A DNA stretch of 61,053 nt from Candidatus Saccharimonadota bacterium (GTDB taxonomy: Bacteria; Patescibacteriota; Saccharimonadia; Saccharimonadales; UBA4665), in the NCBI GenBank assembly GCA_028286405.1, contig JAQBRP010000011.1, forward strand, positions 1-61,053, read 5' to 3'. Under the pieces are notes generated by a model that was not told where the DNA came from, ran no database searches, and saw only the letters and a list, made by a program, of their open reading frames with translations. The first letter of the stretch is position 1. The number at the start of each line of letters is the position of its first letter. Positions 9,533-20,484 of the stretch are shown here, one piece after another. Made by a program: the position numbers and the translations under genes.

Positions 9533-10555
9533 ATGAAGCGCTTACTGCATTACGCCTGGCCCCTATTACTGTTGGTAGCCGCCGTGTTGGCCCCTGATGT
9601 GGCCACAACCATCACCTTGTTGGTGGGTGCCGTGGCCTTCGCCGTGCTGATTCTGCTGCGCAACAAGGGCCTAACCAAGATCATGGATGAGCTGGCTGGC
9701 CTGATTGCCAACCGTGGCAAGCTGCAGCCAACCAGTAGCACACTAGATCGCAGCCTGTTACGATTGCACCGTCATCTGTTACTGCTCGCCGGACTCGCTG
9801 AATTAGTAGTGTTTCTGGTGTGCGTACTGGGCGACCTCGACATCACCGTCGCACGCAACTACGCACTGCTGATTCTGTTGGCCCTAGCACCGCTGGGGTT
9901 AGAAATGGAGTTAGCCGTGCTGGTTCGTGGCCGCCGTAAACGTTCGGCCGAATCAGTTAGTACGGCACTGAGCTACGCCGTTGAAGATGCCTATGCCCTA
10001 TTGGCAATCTTGGGCCTCAGCTTAGTCGGCACACTGTGGCTAGACATTCCGCCTGCCCTATCAGCTCTGCAGTTGCTGGTTATAACTTGTGTCGCACGGC
10101 CCCTGTTATCTGGTAGTACGTTACAGCGTGCCCCACACCGCACCGACCGTCGCTGGCGCATCTTTTTTGCCACCTTCACGGTGTATGGCACCTTTATATT
10201 CTTCTTTATTCGCCACTACCTGGAGCCGCGCTTCGCCGACCTCACCAACCCCATAACTTGGCAGGCCACCACCGTTGCCATGGTGACTTTTATAGCCTGT
10301 CAGGCAATCATGCTGGCCTTTAACCCCAAGGCACCAAAAGTAATCGCCTACCGCTTGGCGATTTTACTGACCGTTGTACTCGGTATTTCCTACCTACCCT
10401 TTGTCCAAGACTACCTGATGACCGCTGGCCTAGCGGCCGCCGACTGGGTATGGGTCATTATTGGCAGCCTGTTTTACGCTGCCCTTTGCCTGCTGCAGTA
10501 CCACACCCAGGCGCATAGCCGCCAAGCCGTACTGGAACTACACCGTACAAATTAG
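9533..10555 (+). CDS. Hypothetical polytopic membrane protein
   Basis: 340 aa, many TM helices; TATACT-8-ATG. Confidence 0.65.
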   Translation: MKRLLHYAWPLLLLVAAVLAPDVATTITLLVGAVAFAVLILLRNKGLTKIMDELAGLIANRGKLQPTSSTLDRSLLRLHRHLLLLAGLAELVVFLVCVLGDLDITVARNYALLILLALAPLGLEMELAVLVRGRRKRSAESVSTALSYAVEDAYALLAILGLSLVGTLWLDIPPALSALQLLVITCVARPLLSGSTLQRAPHRTDRRWRIFFATFTVYGTFIFFFIRHYLEPRFADLTNPITWQATTVAMVTFIACQAIMLAFNPKAPKVIAYRLAILLTVVLGISYLPFVQDYLMTAGLAAADWVWVIIGSLFYAALCLLQYHTQAHSRQAVLELHRTN

Positions 10556-10569
10556 GTACAATAGAGCTA

Positions 10570-11139
10570 ATGAGCGAAACAGATAAAAAAGTTATTGTAC
10601 TAGTTGGCATGCCTGGAGCCGGTAAGAGCTCGTGCGTAGACTTTATGGAAAGCAAAGGGTGGCCGGCAGTTTACTTCGGCGGTATCACCGTTGACGAGGT
10701 AAAAGCCCGCGGTCAAGAAGTAAATGAAGCCAACGAAAAAGTCGTGCGCGAAGAGCTACGTGCCCAAGGCGGCATGGGCGTCATGGCTGACCGCATTATC
10801 CCGAAGATTGAGGCCTTGTTTGATCAAGGCTACACCACGGTTATTGCAGACGGTATGTACAGCTGGGCCGAGTACAAAATATTCAAAGAAAAATATGGCG
10901 ATAACGCCGTTATTATAGCCATCACCGCTTCTCGCAAGCTGCGTCACGAACGTCTGGCCCATCGTCCAGTTCGCCCCTTCACCGACGAAGAAGTTACTTC
11001 ACGCGAATATGCCGAAATTGAAAACATCGAAAAAGGCGGCCCGATTGCTAACGCCGACTACACCCTGGTTAATGACGGTGGCGTCCCTGTAATGACAGCC
11101 GCTTTAGACAGCATCCTCAAACAAGCCGGCGCCCTCTAA
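10570..11139 (+). CDS. P-loop nucleotide kinase (UPF0200/dephospho-CoA-kinase-like)
   Basis: VIVLVGMPGAGKSS Walker A and kinase-like LID region. Confidence 0.75.
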   Translation: MSETDKKVIVLVGMPGAGKSSCVDFMESKGWPAVYFGGITVDEVKARGQEVNEANEKVVREELRAQGGMGVMADRIIPKIEALFDQGYTTVIADGMYSWAEYKIFKEKYGDNAVIIAITASRKLRHERLAHRPVRPFTDEEVTSREYAEIENIEKGGPIANADYTLVNDGGVPVMTAALDSILKQAGAL

Positions 11140-11217
11140 CGTCATCTTCTTGACAAAAAAGCATAAGCATGCTAGTATGCATGTATTCCTCACATAATAT
11201 AAAAACAGGAAAATAAC

Positions 11218-11457
11218 ATGATACTCGGCGGCGAAGCCCCTCAACAATTCGAACGGCTTGACGCAAATCATGTTGCGTCCTTACGTCGGTATATCGCTTA
11301 TCGCAAACAGGTTAACACGAGGAATGACGCCGCCCACCCTCTCCAAGATGACCCTGCTTTCTCTCACTCCCCTGAGCCACGAGCAGAAATTGACGCCCAC
11401 GAAGAACAAGCCCGTACTGCTTTTGAGCAATCGAAAGACGATCAGCTAGTTTCCTAA
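11218..11457 (+). CDS. Small hypothetical protein
   Basis: 79 aa ORF with upstream TTGACA-17-TAGTAT promoter. Confidence 0.5.
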   Translation: MILGGEAPQQFERLDANHVASLRRYIAYRKQVNTRNDAAHPLQDDPAFSHSPEPRAEIDAHEEQARTAFEQSKDDQLVS

Positions 11458-11458
11458 A

Positions 11459-12667
11459 TTATTTGATGTAGTCGTGCAGCTTTTTGGCATCGCGGTGCTT
11501 GCGCAGTTTGGCGAGCGCTTTAGCTTCAATCTGACGAATACGTTCGCGGGTGACGCTGAATTCTTGGCCAACTTCCTCTAGGGTGTGGCTTTTGCCGTCT
11601 TCGAGGCCGAAGCGAAGCTTGAGGATTTTTTGCTCGCGTTCAGTAAGCGCGCCGAGCATGTCTTTAACCTGCTCTTTTAAGAGCTGGTTGGTGGCTGATT
11701 CCTCGGGACTAATGGTGTCTTCATCTTCGATGAAATCGGCTAGGACGGAGTCTTCTTCGTCGTCACGGATTGAGGCATCAAGGCTGGAAATATCCTGCTT
11801 AATCTTCATGATGTGCTCGACTTTGTCGACTTCAATTTCCATTTCCTTGGCGATTTCTTCGTTGCTTGGCTCGCGGTTGAGTTCTTGAGTTAGGCGACGT
11901 TGGGTACGGAGCAACTTGTTAATGGTTTCTACCATGTGCACCGGAATTCGGATGGTACGTGCCTGATCAGCGATGGCACGAGTAATGGCCTGACGAATCC
12001 ACCAAGTAGCGTAGGTACTGAACTTAAAGCCCTTGTCGGGGTCGAACTTTTCGACGGCACGCAGCAAGCCGGTGTTGCCTTCCTGGATCAGGTCGAGCAA
12101 GTCCAGCCCACGACCGACGTAACGCTTGGCAATCGAGACCACCAGACGCATGTTAGCTTCAGCCATTTCGTGCTTGGCTTTGGGGTCGCCAGCGACAACA
12201 CGGTGTGCCAGGGTCAGCTCTTCTTCGGCGTTAAGCAGCGGAATTTTACCGATTTCGCGTAGGTACAGGCGAACGGAGTCGTCGGCGACATCGTCGTCGA
12301 CGTAAATTGGCTTTGAGGTATCTTCGACAACTTCCTCTTCGGCCTCTTCTTCGGCTGCCCAGTCATTAGTGAAGTTGGCGGGATCGGGCTCGGTGGTAGC
12401 TGTTATGACGATGCTGGCATCGGCCAGTTCGGTGTACAGTTCGTCGAGGATCTCGGTGTTTCCGGGCGCGTCAGGAATAACGTCAAAAATATCGCGCTGG
12501 GCGATGGTACCGTCCTTTTTAGCTTGCTTAAACAGCTGCTGCTTGCGCTCGGTGTAGTCTTCTTGAACGGCTTTTTTGCTTACTTTGCCAGTCTTAGCTG
12601 GCTTGGCTGCTTTAGCAGCGTCTTTAGCGGTGTCTTTTGTGGGCTTATCTTTTTTACTTTGGGCCAT
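11459..12667 (-). CDS. rpoD: RNA polymerase primary sigma factor
   Basis: [57 protein letters not shown]-terminal [18 protein letters not shown]. Confidence 0.96.
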   Translation of the reverse strand: MAQSKKDKPTKDTAKDAAKAAKPAKTGKVSKKAVQEDYTERKQQLFKQAKKDGTIAQRDIFDVIPDAPGNTEILDELYTELADASIVITATTEPDPANFTNDWAAEEEAEEEVVEDTSKPIYVDDDVADDSVRLYLREIGKIPLLNAEEELTLAHRVVAGDPKAKHEMAEANMRLVVSIAKRYVGRGLDLLDLIQEGNTGLLRAVEKFDPDKGFKFSTYATWWIRQAITRAIADQARTIRIPVHMVETINKLLRTQRRLTQELNREPSNEEIAKEMEIEVDKVEHIMKIKQDISSLDASIRDDEEDSVLADFIEDEDTISPEESATNQLLKEQVKDMLGALTEREQKILKLRFGLEDGKSHTLEEVGQEFSVTRERIRQIEAKALAKLRKHRDAKKLHDYIK

Positions 12668-14429
12668 ATTTGCCTCCTGCGGTTAAGCGTAATAATTCGT
12701 CGAGTTCGCGTGCTTTGATGAGCAGCGATGCCATGAGTTGCTCATCAGCGTCGTGCATTTGATGAGCTAGATTTAGTTTTTGCGTTTTGACATATGTTTC
12801 CACCAGGCGGGCCTGCAATCGAGCGACTTCGTAATGAAGTTCAGTAAGCTCGAGACCTTGGTAGAGCTCTTCGTAGAGTAATGCTTCTATTTTAACATAA
12901 TCTGACACAGATTGCAGCTCTTTAGCCTTCTCTGGCTGGCCGGTGAAGTCCGGGTGCTTCTTTAAAAATGCTAATAATGTGCGGGCGTTGTCGTTATATA
13001 GCATGTCTGCCTGCAGCGAACCGAGGTCTTCGCGCAGACCAGGTTGCATAAGAATGAGGGCCATAAAACGGTCCTGCATGCGTTGCTGTTCGAAGGTTTG
13101 CTTGTCGGTTGGTTCCAGCACGGCTTTAATTTGGCGCTTACGCGGTGGCTCGTTGGTAGCCGTGGTTTGGGCAAATTTTTGGTCTAATGCTTGACGGCTG
13201 ACCCCTATAGTTTTGGCAATGGATACTAAATAGTGGTCTTTTTCGACGGGATCGTCCAGGGCCCGAACTACGGGCAGCAGCACGTCACTAAACTGACGCT
13301 TGCCTTCGGCGCTGGTAATGTCCAGCAGCTGCTGGTAGCGAGCCATTAGCCAGTCGAGGGCGTACTGATTTTCGTTAATTACCGCTTGCCACAGCGCCGG
13401 GTCTTGCTTAATCAGCTCATCAGGATCTTTGCCGGTGGGGATGGTAATCATGCTCAGCGAAACTTTGACTTTAGAGGCAATAGGAATTGCCCGCTCGGTG
13501 GCATTCAGGCCTGCTTTGTCGGCGTCAAAGCTCAGGCGGATGTCGCCGGTAAAACGGCTCAGGGCTTTGAGGTGCGGCTCGGTTAGTGCCGTACCGGCTG
13601 TGGCTACCACCTGTCGCACACCAGCCTGGTGGCTGGCAATAACATCGAGGTTACCTTCGGCGATCACTACAAAGCCGCTCTTGCGAATAGTTTCTTTGGC
13701 CAGGTGTAAACCGTACACATGGCGGCTTTTGTCGTACAGCGGTGTTTGCGGGGTGTTGATATATTTGGGAGCATCTTTGTCATCAGTCAGCTGGCGCGCC
13801 GTAAAGCCAATCACCTTCCCCTGAGCATCTTGCAGCGGAATCATTAAGCGGCCGCGGAACATGTCGGCCAGGCCACGGTAGCGCTGAGCGCTGAGGCCAG
13901 CCTGCTTAATTTCTTGTTCGGTGAACTTTTTACTCTTTAAAAAGTCGACCAGTGCGGTCCCATTATTGGGTGAGTAGCCCAGCCGCCACTCTAGCGCCGT
14001 CTCTTTAGTAAACTGCCGCTTAGTAAATACATACTCCAACGCGACTTTGTTTTGCGAAAACTGCACCTGGTAAAAGTGGGTAGCGGCTTCGAGTGCCGCC
14101 AGTAACCGCTCTTTGTTTGGCCCTTTAGACTGGCCTTGCGGGCCGCGGAACTGCTCAATATCAATGCCCGCTTTGCGGGCCAAATGCTCAAGCGCACCTT
14201 TAAAGTCGAGGCCTTCGACTTCCATAACAAAACTAAACATGTCGCCACCGCGACCAGACGAAAAGTCGTGCCAGATCTGTTTTTCGGGGCTAACTACAAA
14301 GCTCGGCGTCTTTTCGCTACTAAACGGGCTGAGCCCCTTCCAGTTGCGGCCGGCACGCTTAAGCTGGACGTATTCACCAATTACATCCTCAATCGCTAAG
14401 CGTTGTTTAACTTCCTCAACGGCGTCCAT
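12654..14429 (-). CDS. dnaG: DNA primase DnaG with degenerate zinc-binding domain
   Basis: [56 protein letters not shown]; Toprim region [17 protein letters not shown]; overlaps rpoD by 14 bp. Confidence 0.95.
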   Translation of the reverse strand: MDAVEEVKQRLAIEDVIGEYVQLKRAGRNWKGLSPFSSEKTPSFVVSPEKQIWHDFSSGRGGDMFSFVMEVEGLDFKGALEHLARKAGIDIEQFRGPQGQSKGPNKERLLAALEAATHFYQVQFSQNKVALEYVFTKRQFTKETALEWRLGYSPNNGTALVDFLKSKKFTEQEIKQAGLSAQRYRGLADMFRGRLMIPLQDAQGKVIGFTARQLTDDKDAPKYINTPQTPLYDKSRHVYGLHLAKETIRKSGFVVIAEGNLDVIASHQAGVRQVVATAGTALTEPHLKALSRFTGDIRLSFDADKAGLNATERAIPIASKVKVSLSMITIPTGKDPDELIKQDPALWQAVINENQYALDWLMARYQQLLDITSAEGKRQFSDVLLPVVRALDDPVEKDHYLVSIAKTIGVSRQALDQKFAQTTATNEPPRKRQIKAVLEPTDKQTFEQQRMQDRFMALILMQPGLREDLGSLQADMLYNDNARTLLAFLKKHPDFTGQPEKAKELQSVSDYVKIEALLYEELYQGLELTELHYEVARLQARLVETYVKTQKLNLAHQMHDADEQLMASLLIKARELDELLRLTAGGKYGPK

Positions 14430-14515
14430 ATCTGTTCATATTGTACGCTACTGCTGTGCGCCGAAGTAAAAAGCCGCTTGGGGACAGCAAGTCGCTTGTG
14501 GTTAAATAGAGCTAT

Positions 14516-15139
14516 ATGCAACCGCAACAGCCTACCCCGCCGAATCATTCGGGTAATTACGATTTTATTTTGAACCCCGCCGCTCAGCCTCGTAAAACGG
14601 TGCTCGGTGGTGGCAGTTCAATGGCCATGCGTGCCCTGGTGGTGGTCGGTGGTTTATTTGTGTTGGCAATCATTGCGGCTGTACTGATGCAATTTTTAGG
14701 CAAAAGTAGTGGTGGCTTTGATAAGTCCGCCATGCTCAGCGTGGCCCAAGACCAAACCGAAATTATTCGTTTGGCTACTCGTGGCACAGCCGATAGTAAG
14801 CTACAACCCACCAAGAACTTTGCCATTACCGCTAGCCTGGGAATGGCCACTGAGCAGGCAGAACTGCTCCAATACCTGGCTGCTCATGGTTACAAGCCCG
14901 GCGACAAAGATTTGCTCCTCAAGCAAAGTGCCCAAGTCGATACCCAACTTGATGGTGCCGTCAGTTCGAGCACCTTCGACACGGTGTATGCCGGCATCAT
15001 GAAGCAAGAATTGCAAACCTATCAGCAAGATTTGAGCACCGCCTACAGCAGCGCCAAAAGCGCCAGTGCCAAAGCCGCGCTTAAGGCTCGCTACGCCACC
15101 GCCGACATGCTGGTTACCCAGTTAACTGGCGAGAACTAG
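14516..15139 (+). CDS. Hypothetical membrane-anchored protein
   Basis: TM helix MRALVVVGGLFVLAIIAAVLMQFL; 207 aa. Confidence 0.6.
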   Translation: MQPQQPTPPNHSGNYDFILNPAAQPRKTVLGGGSSMAMRALVVVGGLFVLAIIAAVLMQFLGKSSGGFDKSAMLSVAQDQTEIIRLATRGTADSKLQPTKNFAITASLGMATEQAELLQYLAAHGYKPGDKDLLLKQSAQVDTQLDGAVSSSTFDTVYAGIMKQELQTYQQDLSTAYSSAKSASAKAALKARYATADMLVTQLTGEN

Positions 15140-15456
15140 CCGCCCGTTACTAACAAGTAGCTGTGCCGAATAAGATCCTGTACCTGATCCCACTCCAGCT
15201 GACCGGTTAGGATTATAGTGTTCCAATGCTTCTTATTAAGGTGGTCGCCCTCTACGACGCTTTCGTACTCTTCGCGTAGCTTTACCGCTAGCCCTGGGTC
15301 GCACTTTAAGCTGAGGCGCAGTGGTTCCTTGCCCTCACTAATCAGGGCAAACATTTTGTCATCCGCTTTGTACACAGCGACGCCCTCGCCGAACGGGTAC
15401 TCGCGCACAGCACCGGGCATACCTAAAATATAATCTTCGACAGTTTTGTGATCCAT
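15136..15456 (-). CDS. MmcQ/YjbR-family protein
   Basis: YPFGEGVAVYKADDKMFALI...LRLSLKCDPGLAVKLREEYESVVEGDHLNKKHWNTI. Confidence 0.8.
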   Translation of the reverse strand: MDHKTVEDYILGMPGAVREYPFGEGVAVYKADDKMFALISEGKEPLRLSLKCDPGLAVKLREEYESVVEGDHLNKKHWNTIILTGQLEWDQVQDLIRHSYLLVTGG

Positions 15457-15580
15457 TGCCTAAATTGTAGCAGACACACCCGGATTACATCTGTTACATC
15501 GTGCTTGTGGTTTGACAATTTGACAATGTGAGTATAATGAATCTTAGTTCAATATAAGGTGTTTTAACGGGGAGACAGCT

Positions 15581-18010
15581 ATGAAGTTCAATTCGCGCTA
15601 CAGCGTTTTTAAAAACACAAAAAATCGCATTATTAATTTGAGCACTGCTTTAGTATTGGCAGTTACCAGCATGAGCGGCGCAGCGCCGCTATTTTTCAGC
15701 CAAAATGCATTGGCGGCTGGCGTTGGTGCAGTTCCAGCCTACAGCACCGTTCCAGCAACAATGCCCGGTTCTTTTGTGAGCCTTGGCTATCAAGCCACTC
15801 AGACTTCTGAGCTTGGTGATTACATTCAGCTCGGTGGTACCGGCACTCGGATTGCCGACTCTGTCGATGTTAGTCTGACTAACTGGGCTTGTGAGAACGA
15901 CGCTACTCGTCTTAGCACTGAAGCTTGTTTAACGAGTGACGGTTCGACTTACTCGCACCCCGTTACACTTAACCTCTACAATGTCGACAACTCAGGTACC
16001 ACACCTGCTGTTGGTAGCCTCATTAAGTCGGTTACTAAAAGTGTAGCCGTTCCCTACCGTCCTTCATACGATCCAACTAACTGTGCTGCCAGTGACCCTG
16101 CAACAAACGCACCATTTGGTGGCAAGTGGTACGACAGCGTAACCGGTACTTGTACTAACGGTAAGGCCTTCACTACTTCGTTTGACCTGAGCTCATATGA
16201 GCTAACTCTGCCAAACGACGTGATCGCCACAGTCGCTTTCAGCACCGCTGGTGACGGTCCATTCGATTCACTGAACGTCAGCTTGGCATCAACTGGCCCA
16301 ACCGTTGGCGTTGATGTTGATGACAATGCCCTGTTTTGGAACACTTCTTTCGCTCCTAACTACACCGACGGTGGCGCAGCTGGTGTTGGCACCCTTCGCC
16401 AAGACGACAACTGGGCTCCTTACACTCCAGTCATGCAAGTAAATGTCCTTCCTGTCCCTAGCACTGTATATGTTGATGCGAACTACACGGTCAGCTCTGA
16501 CGGCAGCCACATCTTTGGCTACGACGCATTTAGCACAGTCCAAGACGGCGTTAACGCTGTAGCTGCAGGCGGAACCGTTTCGGTTGCTGCTGGCACCTAC
16601 ACTGGTGCAATCAATGTTACCAAGCCGGCTTCAATTGTTGGTGCAGGTGTTGCAAGTACTATCTTTAACATCACCAGCAACACAACCTACGGCCAAGGTG
16701 TTTCGGTTAATGGCCAAAACGGCGTAACCATCAGCAACATGACCTTTAATGCCCCTGTTGGCACACCAGTTTCTTACGCCTTCCAGGCTTACCAAAGCTC
16801 AAACGTAACACTAACTAACTTAGTATTTAACGGTCCCGGCAAGTCAACGACTCCTCGCTTTGGCGGTGTCGACTTCAACAGCGTGAACGGTGTAACAATC
16901 AACAATGTTACCTCTCGCAACTTCAGCAAGAACGGCTTCTCGTTCACTTCACGCTACGCCGTCAGTGACCAGCTCACTCAGAATGTATCGCTGACTGGCA
17001 TTACCGCCGACAACAACAACTGGGCAGGCGTAGCCTTCTACACCGTTGGTAACGACCACAGCCCAACTTCAATTGGTGGTACCGGTGACATTAACGGCGT
17101 CAGCTTCAACGGCGCTAACACTGTCACGAACAACACCAAGGGTATCGAAGTTGTTGGTGATAGCGACGCAAACATTGCCGCTTCAGCCATTCCTCGTTGG
17201 GGAGTTACTGGCGTCGGTACCAGCGTTGTTTCACTAGCTGGCGTTACCTTCACTGGCAATAGCCAAGATGTAGTCAGCAAGCAGAAGTACTCTCTATACC
17301 AGCCCTCTGCTACTCCAGGTGCTGTTGAGGTAACTATTCCTGCTGGAACTACGGTGACTGCCACCGGCGGCACATGGGATGGCGTCATTAACGCTCCTGT
17401 TGTTCAGTCGGTTGACTCAGTAACCATTCCTGGCCTTTCGGGCTACACCACTACACCAGTCATGGTCATCGAAGTTGGCTCAGATACCGTTAGCCTGACC
17501 TTCGATAAAGCTGTCCAGTTAGTCTTCCCTGGCCAAGCTGGCAAGCAGGTTGGCTTCTTCAAGAACGGTGTCTTCACCGAAATCGCCAACGACTGTAGCC
17601 AATACTTGCCCAGCCTAGACGCAAACTTGCCAGCTGGCGGTGACTGTAAGACCACCGATGGTAGCGGCAACTTAGTTGTTTGGACTAAGCACTTCACTAC
17701 CTTCGCAACCTTCACTCGCACAGCTATACCAGCCAGCACCTCATCTTCAAGCACCACAAAGAAGACTACTGTAGCTGCTAGCGCCTCAAGCCCAGCCAGC
17801 GCTGCGGTTGAGAATGTTGCCAGCGTACTTGGTATTTCGTCTGGTGTTGCCGGTGACGCGACTAAGACTCCTGCTACTACCAATAAGTCGAATCAGAAGA
17901 CAGATGACTCATCAGCCTTCCTGATTCTTGGCTGGTACTGGTTACTCGTACTCGCTGTTGCCGGTATCCTCGGCTATGCCTTCCTGGCTCGCCGCGCTGA
18001 CCGCGCCTAA
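15581..18010 (+). CDS. Secreted/anchored surface protein with right-handed beta-helix region
   Basis: Signal peptide; VDANYTVSSDGSHIFGYDAFSTVQDGVNAVAAGGTVSVAAGTYTGAINV; C-terminal TM + RRADRA. Confidence 0.8.
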   Translation: MKFNSRYSVFKNTKNRIINLSTALVLAVTSMSGAAPLFFSQNALAAGVGAVPAYSTVPATMPGSFVSLGYQATQTSELGDYIQLGGTGTRIADSVDVSLTNWACENDATRLSTEACLTSDGSTYSHPVTLNLYNVDNSGTTPAVGSLIKSVTKSVAVPYRPSYDPTNCAASDPATNAPFGGKWYDSVTGTCTNGKAFTTSFDLSSYELTLPNDVIATVAFSTAGDGPFDSLNVSLASTGPTVGVDVDDNALFWNTSFAPNYTDGGAAGVGTLRQDDNWAPYTPVMQVNVLPVPSTVYVDANYTVSSDGSHIFGYDAFSTVQDGVNAVAAGGTVSVAAGTYTGAINVTKPASIVGAGVASTIFNITSNTTYGQGVSVNGQNGVTISNMTFNAPVGTPVSYAFQAYQSSNVTLTNLVFNGPGKSTTPRFGGVDFNSVNGVTINNVTSRNFSKNGFSFTSRYAVSDQLTQNVSLTGITADNNNWAGVAFYTVGNDHSPTSIGGTGDINGVSFNGANTVTNNTKGIEVVGDSDANIAASAIPRWGVTGVGTSVVSLAGVTFTGNSQDVVSKQKYSLYQPSATPGAVEVTIPAGTTVTATGGTWDGVINAPVVQSVDSVTIPGLSGYTTTPVMVIEVGSDTVSLTFDKAVQLVFPGQAGKQVGFFKNGVFTEIANDCSQYLPSLDANLPAGGDCKTTDGSGNLVVWTKHFTTFATFTRTAIPASTSSSSTTKKTTVAASASSPASAAVENVASVLGISSGVAGDATKTPATTNKSNQKTDDSSAFLILGWYWLLVLAVAGILGYAFLARRADRA

Positions 18011-18028
18011 ACAAAAACCCTAAAATAA

Positions 18029-18060
18029 AATCCCCTGCTTTAGCTGCGGGGGATTTTTTT
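18029..18060 (+). terminator. Rho-independent terminator
   Basis: AATCCCC...GGGGGATTTTTTT. Confidence 0.85.
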
Positions 18061-18622
18061 ATTCCTGTTCGTTTTTGAGATATTCGAGATAGTACTGTAG
18101 CTCGGCAATCGAGGCCTGGATGTCGTCGAAGGCACGGTGAACTTCCTTCTTTTCGAACTGCACGCCGTACTTGCCCTGCATAACAATTTTGAGACTGCTC
18201 ACGTCCAGCATACGGTAGTGCAGCTTTAAATCGAGCGCTGGCCACCACTGTTTAATAAAGTTGCGGTCATTGTGGATGCTGTTGCCGCCTAAAATTGCCG
18301 GTTCGTCACCGAAATGCTCCTGCACCAGCGCCATTAGCTCTTGTTCAACTTGCTCGCCGGGTTTGCCCTGCTCTAGCTTTTGAACAAACTCATCGCGGTT
18401 AGCCGGATAATCGGCCCACCAAATGTTCTTTTGCATGCGGTCGACAACCACATCTTTGGGCTGACGCACGCAAGCTTCGTAGCTGGCAATTGTCTTAAAA
18501 TTAAAGTCGGTAACTTCGGCGGCGACTTCTAAAATTACATCTTGCTCGGCGTCGAGGCCAGTCATTTCTAGGTCCACCCACAGGATTTTGGTGGGTACGG
18601 CGTGTTTGTTGATATCAGACAT
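18059..18622 (-). CDS. orn: Oligoribonuclease
   Basis: ILWVDLEMTGLDAEQDVILEVA; HRAFDDIQASIAELQYY. Confidence 0.92.
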   Translation of the reverse strand: MSDINKHAVPTKILWVDLEMTGLDAEQDVILEVAAEVTDFNFKTIASYEACVRQPKDVVVDRMQKNIWWADYPANRDEFVQKLEQGKPGEQVEQELMALVQEHFGDEPAILGGNSIHNDRNFIKQWWPALDLKLHYRMLDVSSLKIVMQGKYGVQFEKKEVHRAFDDIQASIAELQYYLEYLKNEQE

Positions 18623-19394
18623 TTGTAAACTCCTTGATCCAATCATACGTTTCATCAAACAGTTTTAATAGGTCTTCATCTGAATTCATAAAATTGTGGC
18701 TAGCACCAGGAATAATGACATGCACTTTAGGCTCTTGTGCTGCCTGCGCGTATTTTGCCCCAAACTCAACGAGCATGCCTTGGCCCGCGGTAATAATCTT
18801 TAGTGGGTAGTCTTTTTTTGCCCAGTCAGAGGTATCACCCATAGTCGCCTGCTCATTCATGATCGCTTCGGGTTCAATGTAACCCTTGCCATCAAGATAG
18901 AGCTTAAAGCCATCAACACTTTGAACACGAGCTTCTTTTTCCCATTTTTTGCCAAGCGGGCTACTAAACACTTCCCCGTGCGTTGGATCCCAAAGCACGG
19001 CTCCGTCGAGGCTAGCTTGTGAACGAAGAAGCGTTAGGCCACCGTAGCTATGCCCAACCGCAAACAACTGTTTGACGTCCTGCGCTCGCAGGTAATCAAC
19101 CGCTGTACCAAAGTCGCTCGCATGCACATCGAGGGTGCAGTCAGCGAGGTCTCGCGTATTCGGGTCGTCGTCATATAAGAATAGCCTGAGGCTAGCAATA
19201 CCGTGCTCAGATAAGTGATGGGCCGCTAGGTATTGCATTGGCCCATTACCTGATCCCGGTAACCCGTGAATCAGTACCGCTAAGGGTTGGTCGAACGATC
19301 CCCTCAGGATACCTTTAATTTTCAGACCCTCTGTATCCGGTAGATCAATGAAAATTGTTTTTTCTGGGGCGGGTCGAAAACTGAAGTCACTCAT
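18615..19394 (-). CDS. Alpha/beta hydrolase
   Basis: VLIHGLPGSG; LFAVGHSYGG; IIPGASHNF; start trimmed to MSDFSFRPAP. Confidence 0.8.
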   Translation of the reverse strand: MSDFSFRPAPEKTIFIDLPDTEGLKIKGILRGSFDQPLAVLIHGLPGSGNGPMQYLAAHHLSEHGIASLRLFLYDDDPNTRDLADCTLDVHASDFGTAVDYLRAQDVKQLFAVGHSYGGLTLLRSQASLDGAVLWDPTHGEVFSSPLGKKWEKEARVQSVDGFKLYLDGKGYIEPEAIMNEQATMGDTSDWAKKDYPLKIITAGQGMLVEFGAKYAQAAQEPKVHVIIPGASHNFMNSDEDLLKLFDETYDWIKEFTNV

Positions 19395-19425
19395 TGCTAG
19401 TAGTATACCGTTTACCAGGGGTAAA

Positions 19426-19459
19426 CAAAAACTCCGGCCACCTCTCTCGGTGCCGGAGT
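19426..19459 (-). terminator. Rho-independent terminator (minus strand)
   Basis: ACTCCGGC/GCCGGAGT stem with A-run on + strand. Confidence 0.75.
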
Positions 19460-19482
19460 CTTTGAACATAGTAGGAAAGGTT

Positions 19483-20061
19483 TTAGCCGCGGACAGCTTT
19501 GAGGGCTTCAGCAAACTTGACCAGACTCTCTACCTGAGTCGTTAGGTTGGCCTGTGGGCCGTAGGGGTTGTCCTGTAATTCGGCTTTCAGTACGCCAGCT
19601 TCGTCGATGGCAGCGCCGACTTGGTCGGTGAAGAACAGAGCCTGTGGCAGCGCTACAGCCCCAACGCCTGGCAAAGCCATGCGTAGGTTAGCAACCGCTT
19701 GTGCCCCGCCGGTTGAACCGTGGGCCACTAAAGCAACGGGCTTGTTTTCCATTTGGTAGTCAAGCACATCAATGGCGTTCTTCAGGACGCCCGTAATCGA
19801 ACGATTGTACTCAGGAGTTACCACAACGTAAGCGTCAAATTCAGCGACTTTGTCGAGCCACTTCTGTACTTCGGGAACTGCCTGGCGCTCGGGGTTGTAG
19901 CGCGGGCTGATTGGTTCATTAAAAAAAGGCATCGGATAGTCGCGTAGGTCGAGTGTTTCGACTTCGGCTTTTTTGCCAACTTCTTGAACGGCCCAAGTAG
20001 CTAGTTTGTCAGTCATGCGACCTTCACGTGTAGCGCCAACAATTACGGCGATCTTTGTCAT
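19483..20061 (-). CDS. NADPH-dependent FMN reductase-like flavoprotein
   Basis: IAVIVGATREGRMTDKLATWAV; VVVTPEYNRSITGVLKNAIDVL. Confidence 0.88.
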   Translation of the reverse strand: MTKIAVIVGATREGRMTDKLATWAVQEVGKKAEVETLDLRDYPMPFFNEPISPRYNPERQAVPEVQKWLDKVAEFDAYVVVTPEYNRSITGVLKNAIDVLDYQMENKPVALVAHGSTGGAQAVANLRMALPGVGAVALPQALFFTDQVGAAIDEAGVLKAELQDNPYGPQANLTTQVESLVKFAEALKAVRG

Positions 20062-20148
20062 ATATTCCCCTTTATGCTATATTTTGTATAGTTACCTATC
20101 GAGTATAGAGTACATTACTATACTTTGTAAAGTATTGGACCCACAATC

Positions 20149-20484
20149 ATGAATACTACATCTGTTACTTCACTTGTTGAGCCGAAGGTCGGCTGTATTG
20201 CTGGTGCCATGGAAATTATTGGCAACAAATGGACAGCCCTGATTTTGCGCGACCTAATGAGCGGCTCCAAGCGCTTTTGCGAGCTCGAAAAAACTGTCGG
20301 CAACATTAACCCCCGTACCCTGTCGCAGCGCCTAGACGACCTCGAGACCCATGGCATTATTACTAAGCAGACCTTTGCCGAAGTGCCACCACGCATTGAG
20401 TACACCCTGACCAGCAAGGGTCACGATTTATTGCCTATCCTCAAGCAGATGGCTGCTTGGGGTAATAAGTACTCTGAAGTTTAA
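20149..20484 (+). CDS. HxlR-family winged-helix regulator
   Basis: GCIAGAMEIIGNKWTALILRDLMSGSKRFCELEKTVGNINPRTLSQRLDDLE. Confidence 0.9.
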   Translation: MNTTSVTSLVEPKVGCIAGAMEIIGNKWTALILRDLMSGSKRFCELEKTVGNINPRTLSQRLDDLETHGIITKQTFAEVPPRIEYTLTSKGHDLLPILKQMAAWGNKYSEV

